Under the pieces are notes generated by a model. That model saw only the letters and a program-made list of their open reading frames with translations. It made no database searches and had not been told where the DNA came from. A program made the translations under genes and the position numbers. DNA of 64,000 nt from JAEMQF01 sp963791595 (lineage in GTDB: Bacteria; Pseudomonadota; Gammaproteobacteria; Burkholderiales; Burkholderiaceae_C): the NCBI GenBank assembly GCA_963791595.1, contig CAWBTF010000031.1, positions 1-64,000 of the forward strand. Direction: 5' to 3'. Below, one piece after another: positions 27,765 through 36,449 of the stretch. The stretch's first letter is position 1. Each line of letters begins with the position of its first letter.

Positions 27765-28732
27765 AGCTGTTTCGCTCGCGAGGGTTCTGGCTGGCGCTGC
27801 TCGTCGTCGTGGCGGGTCTGTTCGCGCCGCAGCTCATCACGAGCAAGTTCTACCTCGGCCTGCTGATCAACGGCATCGTGCTCGGCGTGGCAGCCGTGGG
27901 CATCGGTTTCCTGATGCACCAGTGCGGCCTCGTGATGTTCGGCGTGGCGGCGTTCATCGGCTTGCCGGCGTACCTGCTGGGAATCGCATCGATGAAACTG
28001 GGCTTCAGCCTGCACAGCGCGGTGGCGTTTGCGCTCGTGTGCAGCACGCTGTTTGCGGCTCTGGTGGGCGCGCTTGTCGTGCGCGCGCGGCCGCTGCCGT
28101 TTGCGATGCTCACGCTCGCGCTCGCGCAAATGCTCAAGTCGATGTCCACGCTGCAAGTGATGCGCCCGATCACCGGCGGCGATGACGGCCTGGCGATGAC
28201 GTTCAAGGGAACGTTCTTCACGCTCAGCCAAAGCGCGCTCGGCAAGCCGGCGAGCTTCTGGCCGCTCGCATGGCTGGCGCTGTGCGCAGTGCTGGCGATC
28301 GCCTGGCTCGCGTCGAATTCGCGCTTCGGCCAGGTGCTGCGCGCGACGCAGGCGAACGAAGAGCGCATGCGCTTTTCCGGCTTCAACACCTACGTGCCGC
28401 GGCTGCTCGCGTTCACGCTCGCGAGTTTCATCGTGTCGGTGGCGGGCGTGCTGATGGGCCTGAACTCGGCGTTCGCGTCGCCCGAGGCGCTGGACTTCGC
28501 CACCGGCGGCCATTCGCTCGTCGCGATGCTCGTCGGCGGCGCCGGCACCGTGGCCGGGCCGCTGTTCGGCGCGCTGCTCTACACCTGGGGCCAAGACGCG
28601 TTCGGCGCCACCGGTTATCTGGAACTGCTGACCGGCATCGCCGTCGTGCTGATGATCTCGGCCTTTCCCAAGGGCGCGATGGGTTTCCTGATCCAGCTCT
28701 GGCAGCGCGCGCGCGGCAAGCCGGTGGTCTAA
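27761..28732 (+). CDS. livM: Branched-chain-type ABC permease LivM
   Basis: A 323-residue permease, the second half of the membrane channel. The N-terminal hydrophobic run is followed by NGIVLGVAAVGIGFLMHQCGLVMFGVAAF and later by GHSLVAMLVGGAGTVAGPLFG, which holds the ATPase-docking loop. The start is a GTG that overlaps the livH stop by 4 bp, so the two subunits are translationally coupled. LivG begins 12 bp after its stop. Confidence 0.92.
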   Translation: MKLFRSRGFWLALLVVVAGLFAPQLITSKFYLGLLINGIVLGVAAVGIGFLMHQCGLVMFGVAAFIGLPAYLLGIASMKLGFSLHSAVAFALVCSTLFAALVGALVVRARPLPFAMLTLALAQMLKSMSTLQVMRPITGGDDGLAMTFKGTFFTLSQSALGKPASFWPLAWLALCAVLAIAWLASNSRFGQVLRATQANEERMRFSGFNTYVPRLLAFTLASFIVSVAGVLMGLNSAFASPEALDFATGGHSLVAMLVGGAGTVAGPLFGALLYTWGQDAFGATGYLELLTGIAVVLMISAFPKGAMGFLIQLWQRARGKPVV

Positions 28733-28744
28733 AGGAATCGACGC

Positions 28745-29443
28745 ATGCTGCGCATCGAAGACCTGAGCGTCGCCTACGGCAGCGTGCAAGCGCTGGAAGG
28801 CGTAAGCCTGGAAGTCGCGCAGCGCGGCGTGCTGCACGGCATCATCGGCCCCAACGGCGCAGGCAAAACGACATTGATGGACGCGATCACCGGCCGGCGC
28901 AGGCCGACGCGCGGCCGCGTGTTCGTCAACGGCGTGGACATCACGGCGCTGAGCGTCGAAGCGCGGCGGCGCGGCGGCATGTCGCGCTCGTTTCAGCGCA
29001 CCAGCATCTTCCCCGGGCTCACGGTGCGCGAGCAGCTCGAGCTCGTGGCGTCGCAACTCGGCGAGCCGAACCTCGATGAAATCGTCGACGCGTTCGAGCT
29101 GCGCGCCGCGCTCGACGAAAGCGCCGACACCATCGCCTACGGCGACCAGCGGCGCGTCGACATCGCACTGGCGATGGTGGGCAAGCCGAGCCTGATGTTG
29201 CTCGACGAGCCGGCCGCCGGGCTGTCGACGACCGAGACGATCTCGCTGTTCGAACATTTGCAAAAGCTCGTCAAGCAACGCGGCGTGACGGCGCTCGTCG
29301 TCGAGCACGACGTCGACGCAGTGTTCCGCTTCTGCGACGACGTGACGGCGCTGGATCTCGGGCAACTCATCGTCACCGGCAAGCCCGATGCGGTGCGCAA
29401 GGACTCTCGCGTGATCGCGGCGTACCTGGGGACGGCGGCGTGA
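28745..29443 (+). CDS. livG: Branched-chain-type ABC ATPase LivG
   Basis: A 232-residue ATP-binding subunit. Walker A is GPNGAGKTT (about residues 35-43), Walker B is LMLLDEPAAGL and the H-loop is VVEHDVD. The signature region reads IAYGDQRRVDIALAM. LivG proteins usually have YGQQRR here, so the second Gln is replaced by Asp, and the protein is somewhat shorter than typical LivG. Its stop overlaps the livF start (GTGA). Confidence 0.92.
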   Translation: MLRIEDLSVAYGSVQALEGVSLEVAQRGVLHGIIGPNGAGKTTLMDAITGRRRPTRGRVFVNGVDITALSVEARRRGGMSRSFQRTSIFPGLTVREQLELVASQLGEPNLDEIVDAFELRAALDESADTIAYGDQRRVDIALAMVGKPSLMLLDEPAAGLSTTETISLFEHLQKLVKQRGVTALVVEHDVDAVFRFCDDVTALDLGQLIVTGKPDAVRKDSRVIAAYLGTAA

Positions 29444-30135
29444 GTTTTTTGCGCATCCAGGGGTTGACGGCAGGCTACGGCAAATCGGTCGTGCTGCGCG
29501 GCGTGGATCTGGACGTTGACGAGGGCGAATCGGTCGCTGTGGTCGGCAAGAACGGCGCCGGCAAGTCGACGCTGCTGAACAGCTTCTTCGGCGGCACCAC
29601 GATCAAGGGCGGCAGCATCGTGCTGGGTGGTGTGGCGATCGAAAAGCTGCCCGCCTACGCCGCGCCGAAACACGGCGTCAGCATCTCGCCGCAAGGGCGC
29701 CTGATCCTGCCGCACCTCACGGTGCAGGAGAACCTGCTGCTCGGCGCCGCGCCGGGGCGCAAGGGCCACTGGACGCTGGAGAGCGTGTTCGCGCTGTTCC
29801 CGATCCTGAAAGAGCGGCGCGACAAAATGGGCACCGCTCTCAGCGGCGGCCAGCAGCAGATGCTCGCGGTGGGTCGCGCCCTGCTCGCGAACCCGCGCGT
29901 GCTGCTGCTCGACGAGCCGAGCGAAGGGCTGTCGCCGATCCTGGTTGACGAGCTCGCGCGCACCTTCAACAAAATTCGCGACGCCGGCACCGGCATCCTC
30001 GTCGTCGAGCAGCACCTGAACCTGGTGCGCCGCGTGACGCAGCGTTTCGTGGTGATGGCCAAAGGCGAGATCATCGATCGCGGGGCGACCGACGAGATCG
30101 ACGCTGACGCGCATCGCGCGGCGCTGGCGTTCTGA
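29440..30135 (+). CDS. livF: Branched-chain-type ABC ATPase LivF
   Basis: A 231-residue ATP-binding subunit. Walker A is GKNGAGKST (about residues 35-43), the signature is LSGGQQQMLAVGRAL, Walker B is VLLLDEPSEGLSP and the H-loop is VVEQHL. The motif SPQGRLILPHLTVQENL is typical of LivF. It begins at a GTG overlapping the livG stop and completes the five-gene importer. A small inverted repeat (TGCGGT/ACCGCA, about 30141-30158) lies just after it, before the permease gene. Confidence 0.92.
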   Translation: MSFLRIQGLTAGYGKSVVLRGVDLDVDEGESVAVVGKNGAGKSTLLNSFFGGTTIKGGSIVLGGVAIEKLPAYAAPKHGVSISPQGRLILPHLTVQENLLLGAAPGRKGHWTLESVFALFPILKERRDKMGTALSGGQQQMLAVGRALLANPRVLLLDEPSEGLSPILVDELARTFNKIRDAGTGILVVEQHLNLVRRVTQRFVVMAKGEIIDRGATDEIDADAHRAALAF

Positions 30136-30157
30136 TGGTGTGCGGTGACACTACCGC

Positions 30158-31096
30158 ATGCCCCAAGCCGCCGACGCCTTACCCCGCAAAGCATTCATCA
30201 CGGGCCTGAGCTGGGGCCTGCTCGCCGCCGCGATCTGGACCAGTTACTCGGTGCTGGCGCGCTTGGCCGTCACGTCAGGGCTGAGCCCGGGTGACCTGAC
30301 GCTGCTGCGTTTCGCGCCCGGCGCTTTGCTGATGGCCCCGCTGGTCTGGCGTTGGGGTTGGCGCGACCTGGCCGGCATCGGTTGGGGCCGCGGCGTGTTG
30401 TTGGCGCTGCTGTGCGGGCCGGCGTTCAGCCTGCTGCTGATGACGGGTTTCAGCCTCGCGCCGCTCGCGCATGGTGCCGTCATCGCGCCGGCGTGCCAGA
30501 TGCTTTCGGGCCTCACGCTGTCGGCGTGGCTCGCAAGCCAGCGCTGGACGCGCGAGACGGCGCTGGGCGCCGCCGTGATCACGCTGGGGCTGGTGTTCAT
30601 GGGTGCCGACAGCATCCTGCACGGGCAGGGCACGCTCGTGGGCGATGCGCTGTTCGCCGCTGGCGGCGCGTGCTGGGGCCTGTTCGGCGCGCTGTCGCGG
30701 CGCTGGAGCGTGGATCCACTGCGGGTGACGGCCGTCTACGTGGTGCTGTCGTTCTTGCTTTGGGCGCCGGTCTACCTTGCGCTTGGCGACTTCTCCGGCC
30801 TGGCCCACGCCAGTGCGGGCATGCTCGTGGTGCAAATCGTCGCCCAGGGCCTCGGCGCGGGGCTGGTGGCGGTGCTGGCGTTCAGCCGCGCCAGCGAACT
30901 GCTGGGCGCCGGGCGAGCCGCGTTCTTCGGCGCGATGGTGCCGGGCGCGGCGACGCTGCTTGCGATTCCGGTGCTGGGCGAAGTGCCCACGCTGTTGCAG
31001 GTGCTCGGCATCGCGGCGGTGGTGGCGGGCCTGCTGCTCGCCTTCGGCGCGATACGGGTGGTGCTGGCGCGGCTGGCCCGGACGCAGAAGGTGTGA
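30158..31096 (+). CDS. EamA/DMT-family permease
   Basis: A 312-residue inner-membrane protein with about ten hydrophobic segments in two EamA repeats. The first begins GLSWGLLAAAIWTSYSVLAR and the second begins GDALFAAGGACWGLFGALSR. Family members export or import small metabolites; the substrate cannot be told. It lies 22 bp after livF on the same strand, so it may be part of the transport operon, perhaps as an exporter that balances the Liv importer. A repeat element fills the region after it. Confidence 0.88.
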   Translation: MPQAADALPRKAFITGLSWGLLAAAIWTSYSVLARLAVTSGLSPGDLTLLRFAPGALLMAPLVWRWGWRDLAGIGWGRGVLLALLCGPAFSLLLMTGFSLAPLAHGAVIAPACQMLSGLTLSAWLASQRWTRETALGAAVITLGLVFMGADSILHGQGTLVGDALFAAGGACWGLFGALSRRWSVDPLRVTAVYVVLSFLLWAPVYLALGDFSGLAHASAGMLVVQIVAQGLGAGLVAVLAFSRASELLGAGRAAFFGAMVPGAATLLAIPVLGEVPTLLQVLGIAAVVAGLLLAFGAIRVVLARLARTQKV

Positions 31097-31120
31097 ACGC
31101 ATCCAAGATGCCCGCGCGGC

Positions 31121-31430
31121 GCTTCGAGCGAAAGCCTTCTGTCCGCGCAAGCCCAGCCCTCATGCGACTGCGCCCTGCGGCAACCCATGGTGGCGGGCGA
31201 TGCGCAGGGGTGCCACCCGGTAGCCAGGGCAGGTGGCTCGGGGTGCGGGCGCAGGCCCCATTCGCGGTGTCCTGGCTCCTCGCGAGCTTGGCTGGCGTTG
31301 ATGGAATTGCGCGCCGTGGACCACATCCGGGTGCCCCGCGAGCGTGGGCCGGAGAACGTACCCCGGGCCACCTGCCCTCGCGCGGGGCTTGGAGTGCGCG
31401 CAGCAGCGAACGGCCACTTTGGGCAGCAAA
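31121..31430. repeat. Mosaic palindromic repeat, copy 2 (internally deleted)
   Basis: The 418-bp gap between the permease and the CrtC-like gene holds a partial copy of the repeat, in the same orientation as the copy at 58616-59071. It has one end (from GCTTCGAGCG at 31121), then jumps directly to the second half: inverted inner block at 31247-31269, then inverted outer block (GGTGCCCCGCGAGCGTGG...) at 31330-31357, 60 bp apart. The first half, with the direct outer and inner blocks, is missing. No gene is apparent here. Confidence 0.8.
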
Positions 31431-31514
31431 CGGTGATTCAACGGGACGTTTCGTGCATTGCGGATGGCACGCAGCGCAATGCGACGCTGATGTGAAATCC
31501 GCGCCGCAGCGGGT

Positions 31515-32624
31515 TCAAATCGGCGGATGCCCCTGCACGCCCTCGTACATCGCGTAGCCCCTGCCGACGCCGTATTCGATGATGCCGTACCCGACGTCGT
31601 CACCGTCGCGCACTTCGATCACCTGGTCGCCGAGTGTGCGTACGCGCTTTCGCGTCGCCGGGTCGTTCAGGTCCCACTCGTCGTGCGCGAGGAACAGCTT
31701 GCCGCGGTCGTCGCCATGGAACCAGCCGTCCAGCCCGCCGTACAGGCCACCCTTCAGGTAATAGCGCGTCGGCAGCACGCGGATCGAAATCGGGCGCTCG
31801 CTGCCGTCGGCAAAGCGCAGATGAAACGTCGCCGACGCCATCGATTGGCCGTGCGGGTCGGCGCTCCATTGCACATCATGGCGCACGTCGGCGAGCTGGT
31901 GGCGCGATGAGGCCTTGCTGCCGACGCCGAACACCTCTTCGCCCGACAGATAGATCTTGTCGCCCGGTGCGCGTTCCTTGAAGAAGATGTGCAGGCCGCG
32001 GTCCTTGAATTGCGCTGTGGTCCAGCAGTAGAAGAAGGGTGGGTAGAAGGTGAGCGGCGGCGCCGTCTCGTCGCTGCGCATCTCGGCGCGCACGCCCCAG
32101 GAATGGTCGCGCTGGCCGAGCCAGGAATCGACCTCGACGCGTTGGCCGGCGTATTCCAGCCAGCCGGTGTAGCGGCCGAGCTGCTGGGCGCGCGCCATGT
32201 TCTCGGTGATGCGCCCGTCGCGCCGGCGCTGGTGCGCCTTTTCTTCGTGCGCATTCATCGTCGCGTGGAATTCGAGCTCGAAGCGGATGCCCGAATCGTT
32301 CTCGCCCAGCGTCAGCGAATGGCGGCGCAGGCCCTCGATCACCTTGATCGACAGTGGCCCGACGCTCGTGTTCAACGGGTCCGGGCGCAGCCGGCGCGAC
32401 GCGCGAAAGTTCCACTGCCGCCCCGGCACGGCCACGCCCGCGAACGCATCCATCACATTGCGGTTCGGGTGGTAGCCCAGGCCAATGTCGAAGATCACTT
32501 CGCCGCCTGGCGCAGGATGGCCGGTGTACCAGAGCCGCTCCATCCACGCCGGATCGCTGTTGTCGATCTGGTCGAACGTGGTCGACAGCTGGTGGCCGAT
32601 CAGGTCGTCTTGCGGGCTGAGCAT
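31515..32624 (-). CDS. CrtC/AttH-like lipocalin-related protein of unknown function
   Basis: A 369-residue soluble protein with no signal peptide, resembling the beta-rich CrtC/AttH (hydroxyneurosporene synthase-like) superfamily now split into DUF7064/DUF7065. Supporting stretches are GGEVIFDIGLGYHPNRNVMD, QRDHSWGVRAEM (the conserved DHSWG) and HIFFKERAPGDKIY. Members accompany fatty-acid, terpenoid and steroid catabolic genes, but their reaction is unproven. It is divergent from the hydratase at 32718; the 93 bp between them contains a putative operator (32665-32676), so both genes may be controlled from one site. Confidence 0.75.
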   Translation of the reverse strand: MLSPQDDLIGHQLSTTFDQIDNSDPAWMERLWYTGHPAPGGEVIFDIGLGYHPNRNVMDAFAGVAVPGRQWNFRASRRLRPDPLNTSVGPLSIKVIEGLRRHSLTLGENDSGIRFELEFHATMNAHEEKAHQRRRDGRITENMARAQQLGRYTGWLEYAGQRVEVDSWLGQRDHSWGVRAEMRSDETAPPLTFYPPFFYCWTTAQFKDRGLHIFFKERAPGDKIYLSGEEVFGVGSKASSRHQLADVRHDVQWSADPHGQSMASATFHLRFADGSERPISIRVLPTRYYLKGGLYGGLDGWFHGDDRGKLFLAHDEWDLNDPATRKRVRTLGDQVIEVRDGDDVGYGIIEYGVGRGYAMYEGVQGHPPI

Positions 32625-32664
32625 GGTGCAGGCTGGCTCGGGATCTTCACAGTCGCGATGGTAG

Positions 32665-32676
32665 TACGGTAGCGTA
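32665..32676. promoter_or_regulatory. 12-bp near-palindrome, putative operator
   Basis: TACGGTAGCGTA lies in the divergent gap between the CrtC-like gene and the hydratase gene, ending 41 bp before the ATG at 32718. That is the same distance as the perfect palindrome before 16214. It differs from that site at one position. Confidence 0.6.
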
Positions 32677-32717
32677 CAGTAGCCCGCAATGTCAGAACCC
32701 GCAGGAGGCGATGCCGC

Positions 32718-33506
32718 ATGACCCCTTCAACCATCCGCGTCGAAATGCAAGACGGCCTGGCCGTCGTGAACCTGGCGCAGCCCGCGCGCGGCAACCCGAT
32801 CGACGGCGATTTCGCGCGCGAGTTCAAACAAGTCGTCGCCGACCTGTGGGACGCCCCCGGCCTGCGCGGCGTGCTGCTGCGCGCCGACGGCGCGAATTTC
32901 AGCTACGGCGGCGACCTGAAAAGCTTCTTCCCGGTGCGCGAGCGTCTTGGGCCGCTGGTGCGCGAATGGACCGGCAACCTGCACATGGGCCTGCAACGTT
33001 TCTGGCAGTTGAAAGTGCCGGTCGTCACCGCGGTGCAGGGCTTTGCGATGGGCGGCGGCGTGGCCGTGGTCGCGGGTTGCGACGTGGTGCTCGCCGCCGA
33101 ATCGGCGAAGTTCGGCTCGGCGTTCGCGCAGCTCGGCTTCAGTTGCGACTCGGGCTCGAGCGCCACGCTCACCGCGCGCATGGGTCCGGCGCGCGCGAAG
33201 CGCTTCGTGCTGCTGACCGAAGTGCTGAGCAGTGCCGAAGCGCTGCAAGCCGGCCTGGCGGACCGCGTGGTCGCCGACGACAAGCTGCAGGACGAAGCGC
33301 TCGCGCTGGCGCGGCGCCTGGCCGATGGGCCCACCGTCGCGCTCGGCGAGATCAAGCGCTTGTTCCTGCGTGCCGGCTCCGACCAACTCGCCGCGCAGCT
33401 CGAAGACGAAGCGCTGACGCTTGCGCGCGTGGCCGCGACGGCCGATGCACAAGAAGGCATCGCCGCGATGGTCGAGCGCCGCAAACCGGTGTTTCGCGGT
33501 CGATGA
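32718..33506 (+). CDS. Enoyl-CoA hydratase/isomerase family protein
   Basis: A 262-residue crotonase-fold protein. The oxyanion-hole strand is ANFSYGGDLKSFF (about 57-69) and the second is VQGFAMGGGVAVVAGCDVVLA. The hydratase Glu positions are not obvious: the region after the second strand reads KFGSAFAQLGFSCDSGSS, as in isomerase- or hydrolase-like members, so the exact reaction is uncertain. AGGAGG at 32703-32708 provides the ribosome site. It overlaps the next hydratase by 4 bp (ATGA, 33503-33506), and a putative operator lies upstream. Confidence 0.9.
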   Translation: MTPSTIRVEMQDGLAVVNLAQPARGNPIDGDFAREFKQVVADLWDAPGLRGVLLRADGANFSYGGDLKSFFPVRERLGPLVREWTGNLHMGLQRFWQLKVPVVTAVQGFAMGGGVAVVAGCDVVLAAESAKFGSAFAQLGFSCDSGSSATLTARMGPARAKRFVLLTEVLSSAEALQAGLADRVVADDKLQDEALALARRLADGPTVALGEIKRLFLRAGSDQLAAQLEDEALTLARVAATADAQEGIAAMVERRKPVFRGR

Positions 33507-34276
33507 AACTCGAATCGTTCGAAGCCATCGTCGTCGAGAAGAACGACGAAGGCTTTGCCACGCTGCGCCTGAACCGGCCGGAAAAGCTGAACACGCTGTC
33601 GATCCGCATGCGCCAGGAAATCGGCGCGGCGATCGACGCGCTCGAAGCCGACGTCAATGTGCGCGTGCTCATCCTCACCGGCACCGGGCGCGCGTTCACC
33701 GCGGGACTGGACCTGGACGAATGGCAACCCGGCGACAAGGCTGCGGCGGGCGCCTATGAATTCGATCCCGTCGCGGTGCTGCAGCGCTTCAGCGGCCCGG
33801 TGATCGGCGCGATCAACGGCATGGCGATCACCGGTGGCCTGGAGATCGCGCTCAGCTGCGACCTGTTGATCGCTTCCAGCGAAGCACGCTTTGCCGACAC
33901 GCATGTCAAGGTGGGCCTGCTGCCCGGCTGGGGTGGCTCGGTGCGCCTGGCACGCCTGATCGGATTGAGCCGCGCGAAAGAACTTGCGCTCACCGGGCGC
34001 TTTCTCGGCGCCGACGAAGCGCTCGCCTGGGGATTGGTGAATCACGTCGTACCGACCGATCGATTGCAGGACAAAGCCGAAGAACTGGCGCGGCAGATGC
34101 TCGCCGGCGTGCCTGAAACGGTGAAGGCCTACAAGCGCTTGCTCGACGACGAAGCGGCGCTGCCGTTTCACGACGCGCTGGCGCTCGAACGTCAGCGCTC
34201 GGTGGCGAACAACCAGACGCAAGGGCGCGACGCGATCCTGCAGCGGCTCGATCGCTTGCGCCGGCGCGGGGCTTGA
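33503..34276 (+). CDS. Enoyl-CoA hydratase
   Basis: A 257-residue crotonase-fold protein closely similar to the frameshifted one at 15296-16098. It shows LNRPEKLNTLSIRMRQEI, RAFTAGLDLDEW (oxyanion strand, about 65-76), NGMAITGGLEIALSCDLLIAS and FADTHVKVGLLPGWGGSVRL. It is translationally coupled to the upstream hydratase. The pair probably hydrates or isomerises successive intermediates. Because the frame is intact, it also shows how the 15296 paralog should read around its broken sites. The element-filled region 34317-34772 follows. Confidence 0.92.
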   Translation: MKLESFEAIVVEKNDEGFATLRLNRPEKLNTLSIRMRQEIGAAIDALEADVNVRVLILTGTGRAFTAGLDLDEWQPGDKAAAGAYEFDPVAVLQRFSGPVIGAINGMAITGGLEIALSCDLLIASSEARFADTHVKVGLLPGWGGSVRLARLIGLSRAKELALTGRFLGADEALAWGLVNHVVPTDRLQDKAEELARQMLAGVPETVKAYKRLLDDEAALPFHDALALERQRSVANNQTQGRDAILQRLDRLRRRGA

Positions 34277-34316
34277 TACCCTTTGACGTTCAATCGCAAA
34301 AGAATGGGCGTCCGCG

Positions 34317-34772
34317 TTCGGCCCATTGCTGTCGTTCGCCGCTGCGCGCACGCCAGCGACTGCGCGAGGGCAGGTGCCCGGGGTACGTTCTCCGGCCCAC
34401 GCTCGCGGGGCACCGGATGTGGTCCACGGCGCGCATTTCCATCAACGCCAGCCAAGCTCTTGAGGAGCCAGGACACCGCGAATGGGGCCTCCGCCCTCCC
34501 CCCGAGCCACCTGCCCTGGCCACCGGGTGGCACCCCTGCGCATCGCCTGTCACCACGGGTGGCAGCAGGGCGGTGGTGGTGCCCCCGGGCGCAGGCCCCA
34601 TTCGCGGTGTCCTGGCTTTCTGCCCGCTTGGATGGTGATGACGCGGCTGTCCGTGGTGGACCTCCGATGGTGCCCCGCGAGCGTGGGCCGGAGAACGGGG
34701 GCGCCACCACCGCACTGGGGCGCAGTCGCATGTGGGCTGGGCCGGTGCGGACAAAGGGTATTCGCTCGAAGC
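34317..34772. repeat. Mosaic palindromic repeat, copy 3 (full length)
   Basis: A complete 456-bp copy filling the gap between the hydratase and the sorbosone-dehydrogenase-like gene. Outer block 34387-34414 (core CCGGCCCACGCTCGCGGGG) pairs with 34669-34696. Inner block 34474-34496 (core CGCGAATGGGGCCT) pairs with 34587-34609. The spacers are 59 bp on each side. The ends are TTCGGCCCATTGCTG and ...TTCGCTCGAAGC. The identical-length copy at 58616-59071 is in the opposite orientation. Frames through it lack codon bias or similarity. From 34773 to 34917 I see no feature beyond the 3' flank of the next gene. Confidence 0.88.
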
Positions 34773-34917
34773 TCCGGGCCACCGCCCAGTCAGATCCTTC
34801 TCGCGCGACCTTCCCAATACGGATCGCGCAACACGTTCTTCCGCACCTTTCCGGCGGTGAGGGCGTGCGATCGTGGCAAAGGCGGCGAACGCAACGCCCG
34901 GCGCGTCCGCACGTGGA

Positions 34918-36270
34918 TCAGGGCCGATCGACCAGGCGCAGCACCCTGCCCGTGGTCCCGTACGGACCGAAGGTCTCGTTGGTCAGCACGTAGAACTCGC
35001 CGGCGCGGTCTTCGGCCAGGCCGATCACGCGCGTCTCGAGTCGCAGCGCGCGGGTCATCGGCCAGAGCTCGCCGCCGCGGCTGGACGGTGCGGCGACGAA
35101 GATCTGCCCGGAGGCCTGCTTGAAATCGGCGCTCCAATCGGCAATCAGCAACTGCCCGGCGAGCCGCGGTATCGCGCGGCCGCGGTAGACACGCGCTCCG
35201 GTGACGGCGGTGCCCACGCCTTTCAGGCCCAGTTTGGTGTCGGGGTGCGACGCTTGCATGTTGGCGTATTCGGCCACGGGAAGTTCGAGCCGGGTGCCGA
35301 AGGCGTCGCGGTTCGCGCAACTCACCGGTGGTTGGCGCGGCCGCAGCCGGTCCACGCAATGGGTGCCCTCGATCAGCGGCCAGCCGAAGTTGCCCGGCGC
35401 CTTCACGCGGTAGGTGGCTTCCCACAATGTCTCGGCGACAGCGGTCACATAGAAGTCGCCGCTGCCATTGGAATCGAAGGCGATTCGATACGGATTGCGA
35501 AATCCCCAGGCCCAGATTTCGCGCCGCCCGCCGCTGGCGGCGAACGGGTTGTCGCGCGGAATCGCATAACCCGGGAAACCGCGGTCGATGTCGATTCGCA
35601 GAATCTTGCCGAACAGCGACTCGCGGTCTTGCGCCAGGCCGTCCCACGCCAACCCTTCCGCCGGCACGTTGAACGCCTCCCAGCGCACCTCCTTGCCGAT
35701 GCCGTGCGACGCACCGCTGTCGCCCAGGCCGATGTACAGAAACCCATCGGGCCCGAACGCGAGACCGCCGCCGTTGTGCTTGCGGCTCGGCCAGTCGATC
35801 TCGAGCAGCACGCGTTCGGAGGCGACATCGATGCGCGACAGGTCGCCCGGCTTCGCGCTGAACTCCGACACCCGCCGCGTGTAGTTCCAGTTCGCCGGTG
35901 CGCCGGTGCGCAGGGGTGCAGAGTAGCTGGCGAAGACACGGCCGTTGCGCGCAAACTGCGGATGCAGCACGAAGCCGAGCAGGCCGCGCTCTTCGAAGTT
36001 CTGTTCCAGTGGCAGCATGCGCGGCCGCAGGTCGAAGAAAGGCTCGGGCGCGAGCCGGCCATCGGCGTTCAGCGTTCGCACCACGCCGTCTTGCTGGACG
36101 ATGAACTTGCGCCCGCTGCCGTCGGCCGGCTCTTCCAGATGGATCGGCGCCGTGAGGCCTTCGGCCACGGGTTCGAGAGCGAGGTCTTGCGCCGTTGCGT
36201 TCGAGCAGAGCAAAGCGACCACCGCCAGCGAGAGTGCGGCCCGCGCGATCGGTGAGTTTGGGGCGTTCAT
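34918..36270 (-). CDS. PQQ-type glucose/sorbosone dehydrogenase-like exported protein
   Basis: A 450-residue beta-propeller protein of the soluble glucose/sorbosone dehydrogenase family. A signal peptide (MNAPNSPIARAAL...CSNATAQ, cleavage near residue 28) places it in the periplasm. Conserved stretches are ERGLLGFVLHPQF, SRKHNGGGLAFGPDGFLYIGLGD (catalytic-His region, about 165-187) and WAWGFRNPYRIAFD. Members oxidise sugars or alcohols with PQQ, but many are uncharacterised and the ligand residues cannot all be confirmed by eye. It is divergent from a serine hydrolase across 180 bp. Confidence 0.88.
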   Translation of the reverse strand: MNAPNSPIARAALSLAVVALLCSNATAQDLALEPVAEGLTAPIHLEEPADGSGRKFIVQQDGVVRTLNADGRLAPEPFFDLRPRMLPLEQNFEERGLLGFVLHPQFARNGRVFASYSAPLRTGAPANWNYTRRVSEFSAKPGDLSRIDVASERVLLEIDWPSRKHNGGGLAFGPDGFLYIGLGDSGASHGIGKEVRWEAFNVPAEGLAWDGLAQDRESLFGKILRIDIDRGFPGYAIPRDNPFAASGGRREIWAWGFRNPYRIAFDSNGSGDFYVTAVAETLWEATYRVKAPGNFGWPLIEGTHCVDRLRPRQPPVSCANRDAFGTRLELPVAEYANMQASHPDTKLGLKGVGTAVTGARVYRGRAIPRLAGQLLIADWSADFKQASGQIFVAAPSSRGGELWPMTRALRLETRVIGLAEDRAGEFYVLTNETFGPYGTTGRVLRLVDRP

Positions 36271-36449
36271 GGGCGAGGCAAGAAGTCAAATCTCAGTGTA
36301 CGGGGCTCGCCGCGCGTCATGCGGCGCCGCATCCCAATCCGCCGCGCGCCAACGCACCCGGGGATTCCCGTAGAACCGTCGCAGCCGCATTGCCTGCGCG
36401 GAGCGACGCGAATACAGTGGCCGTCCCATCAATTCTCTTGGAGACGAAT

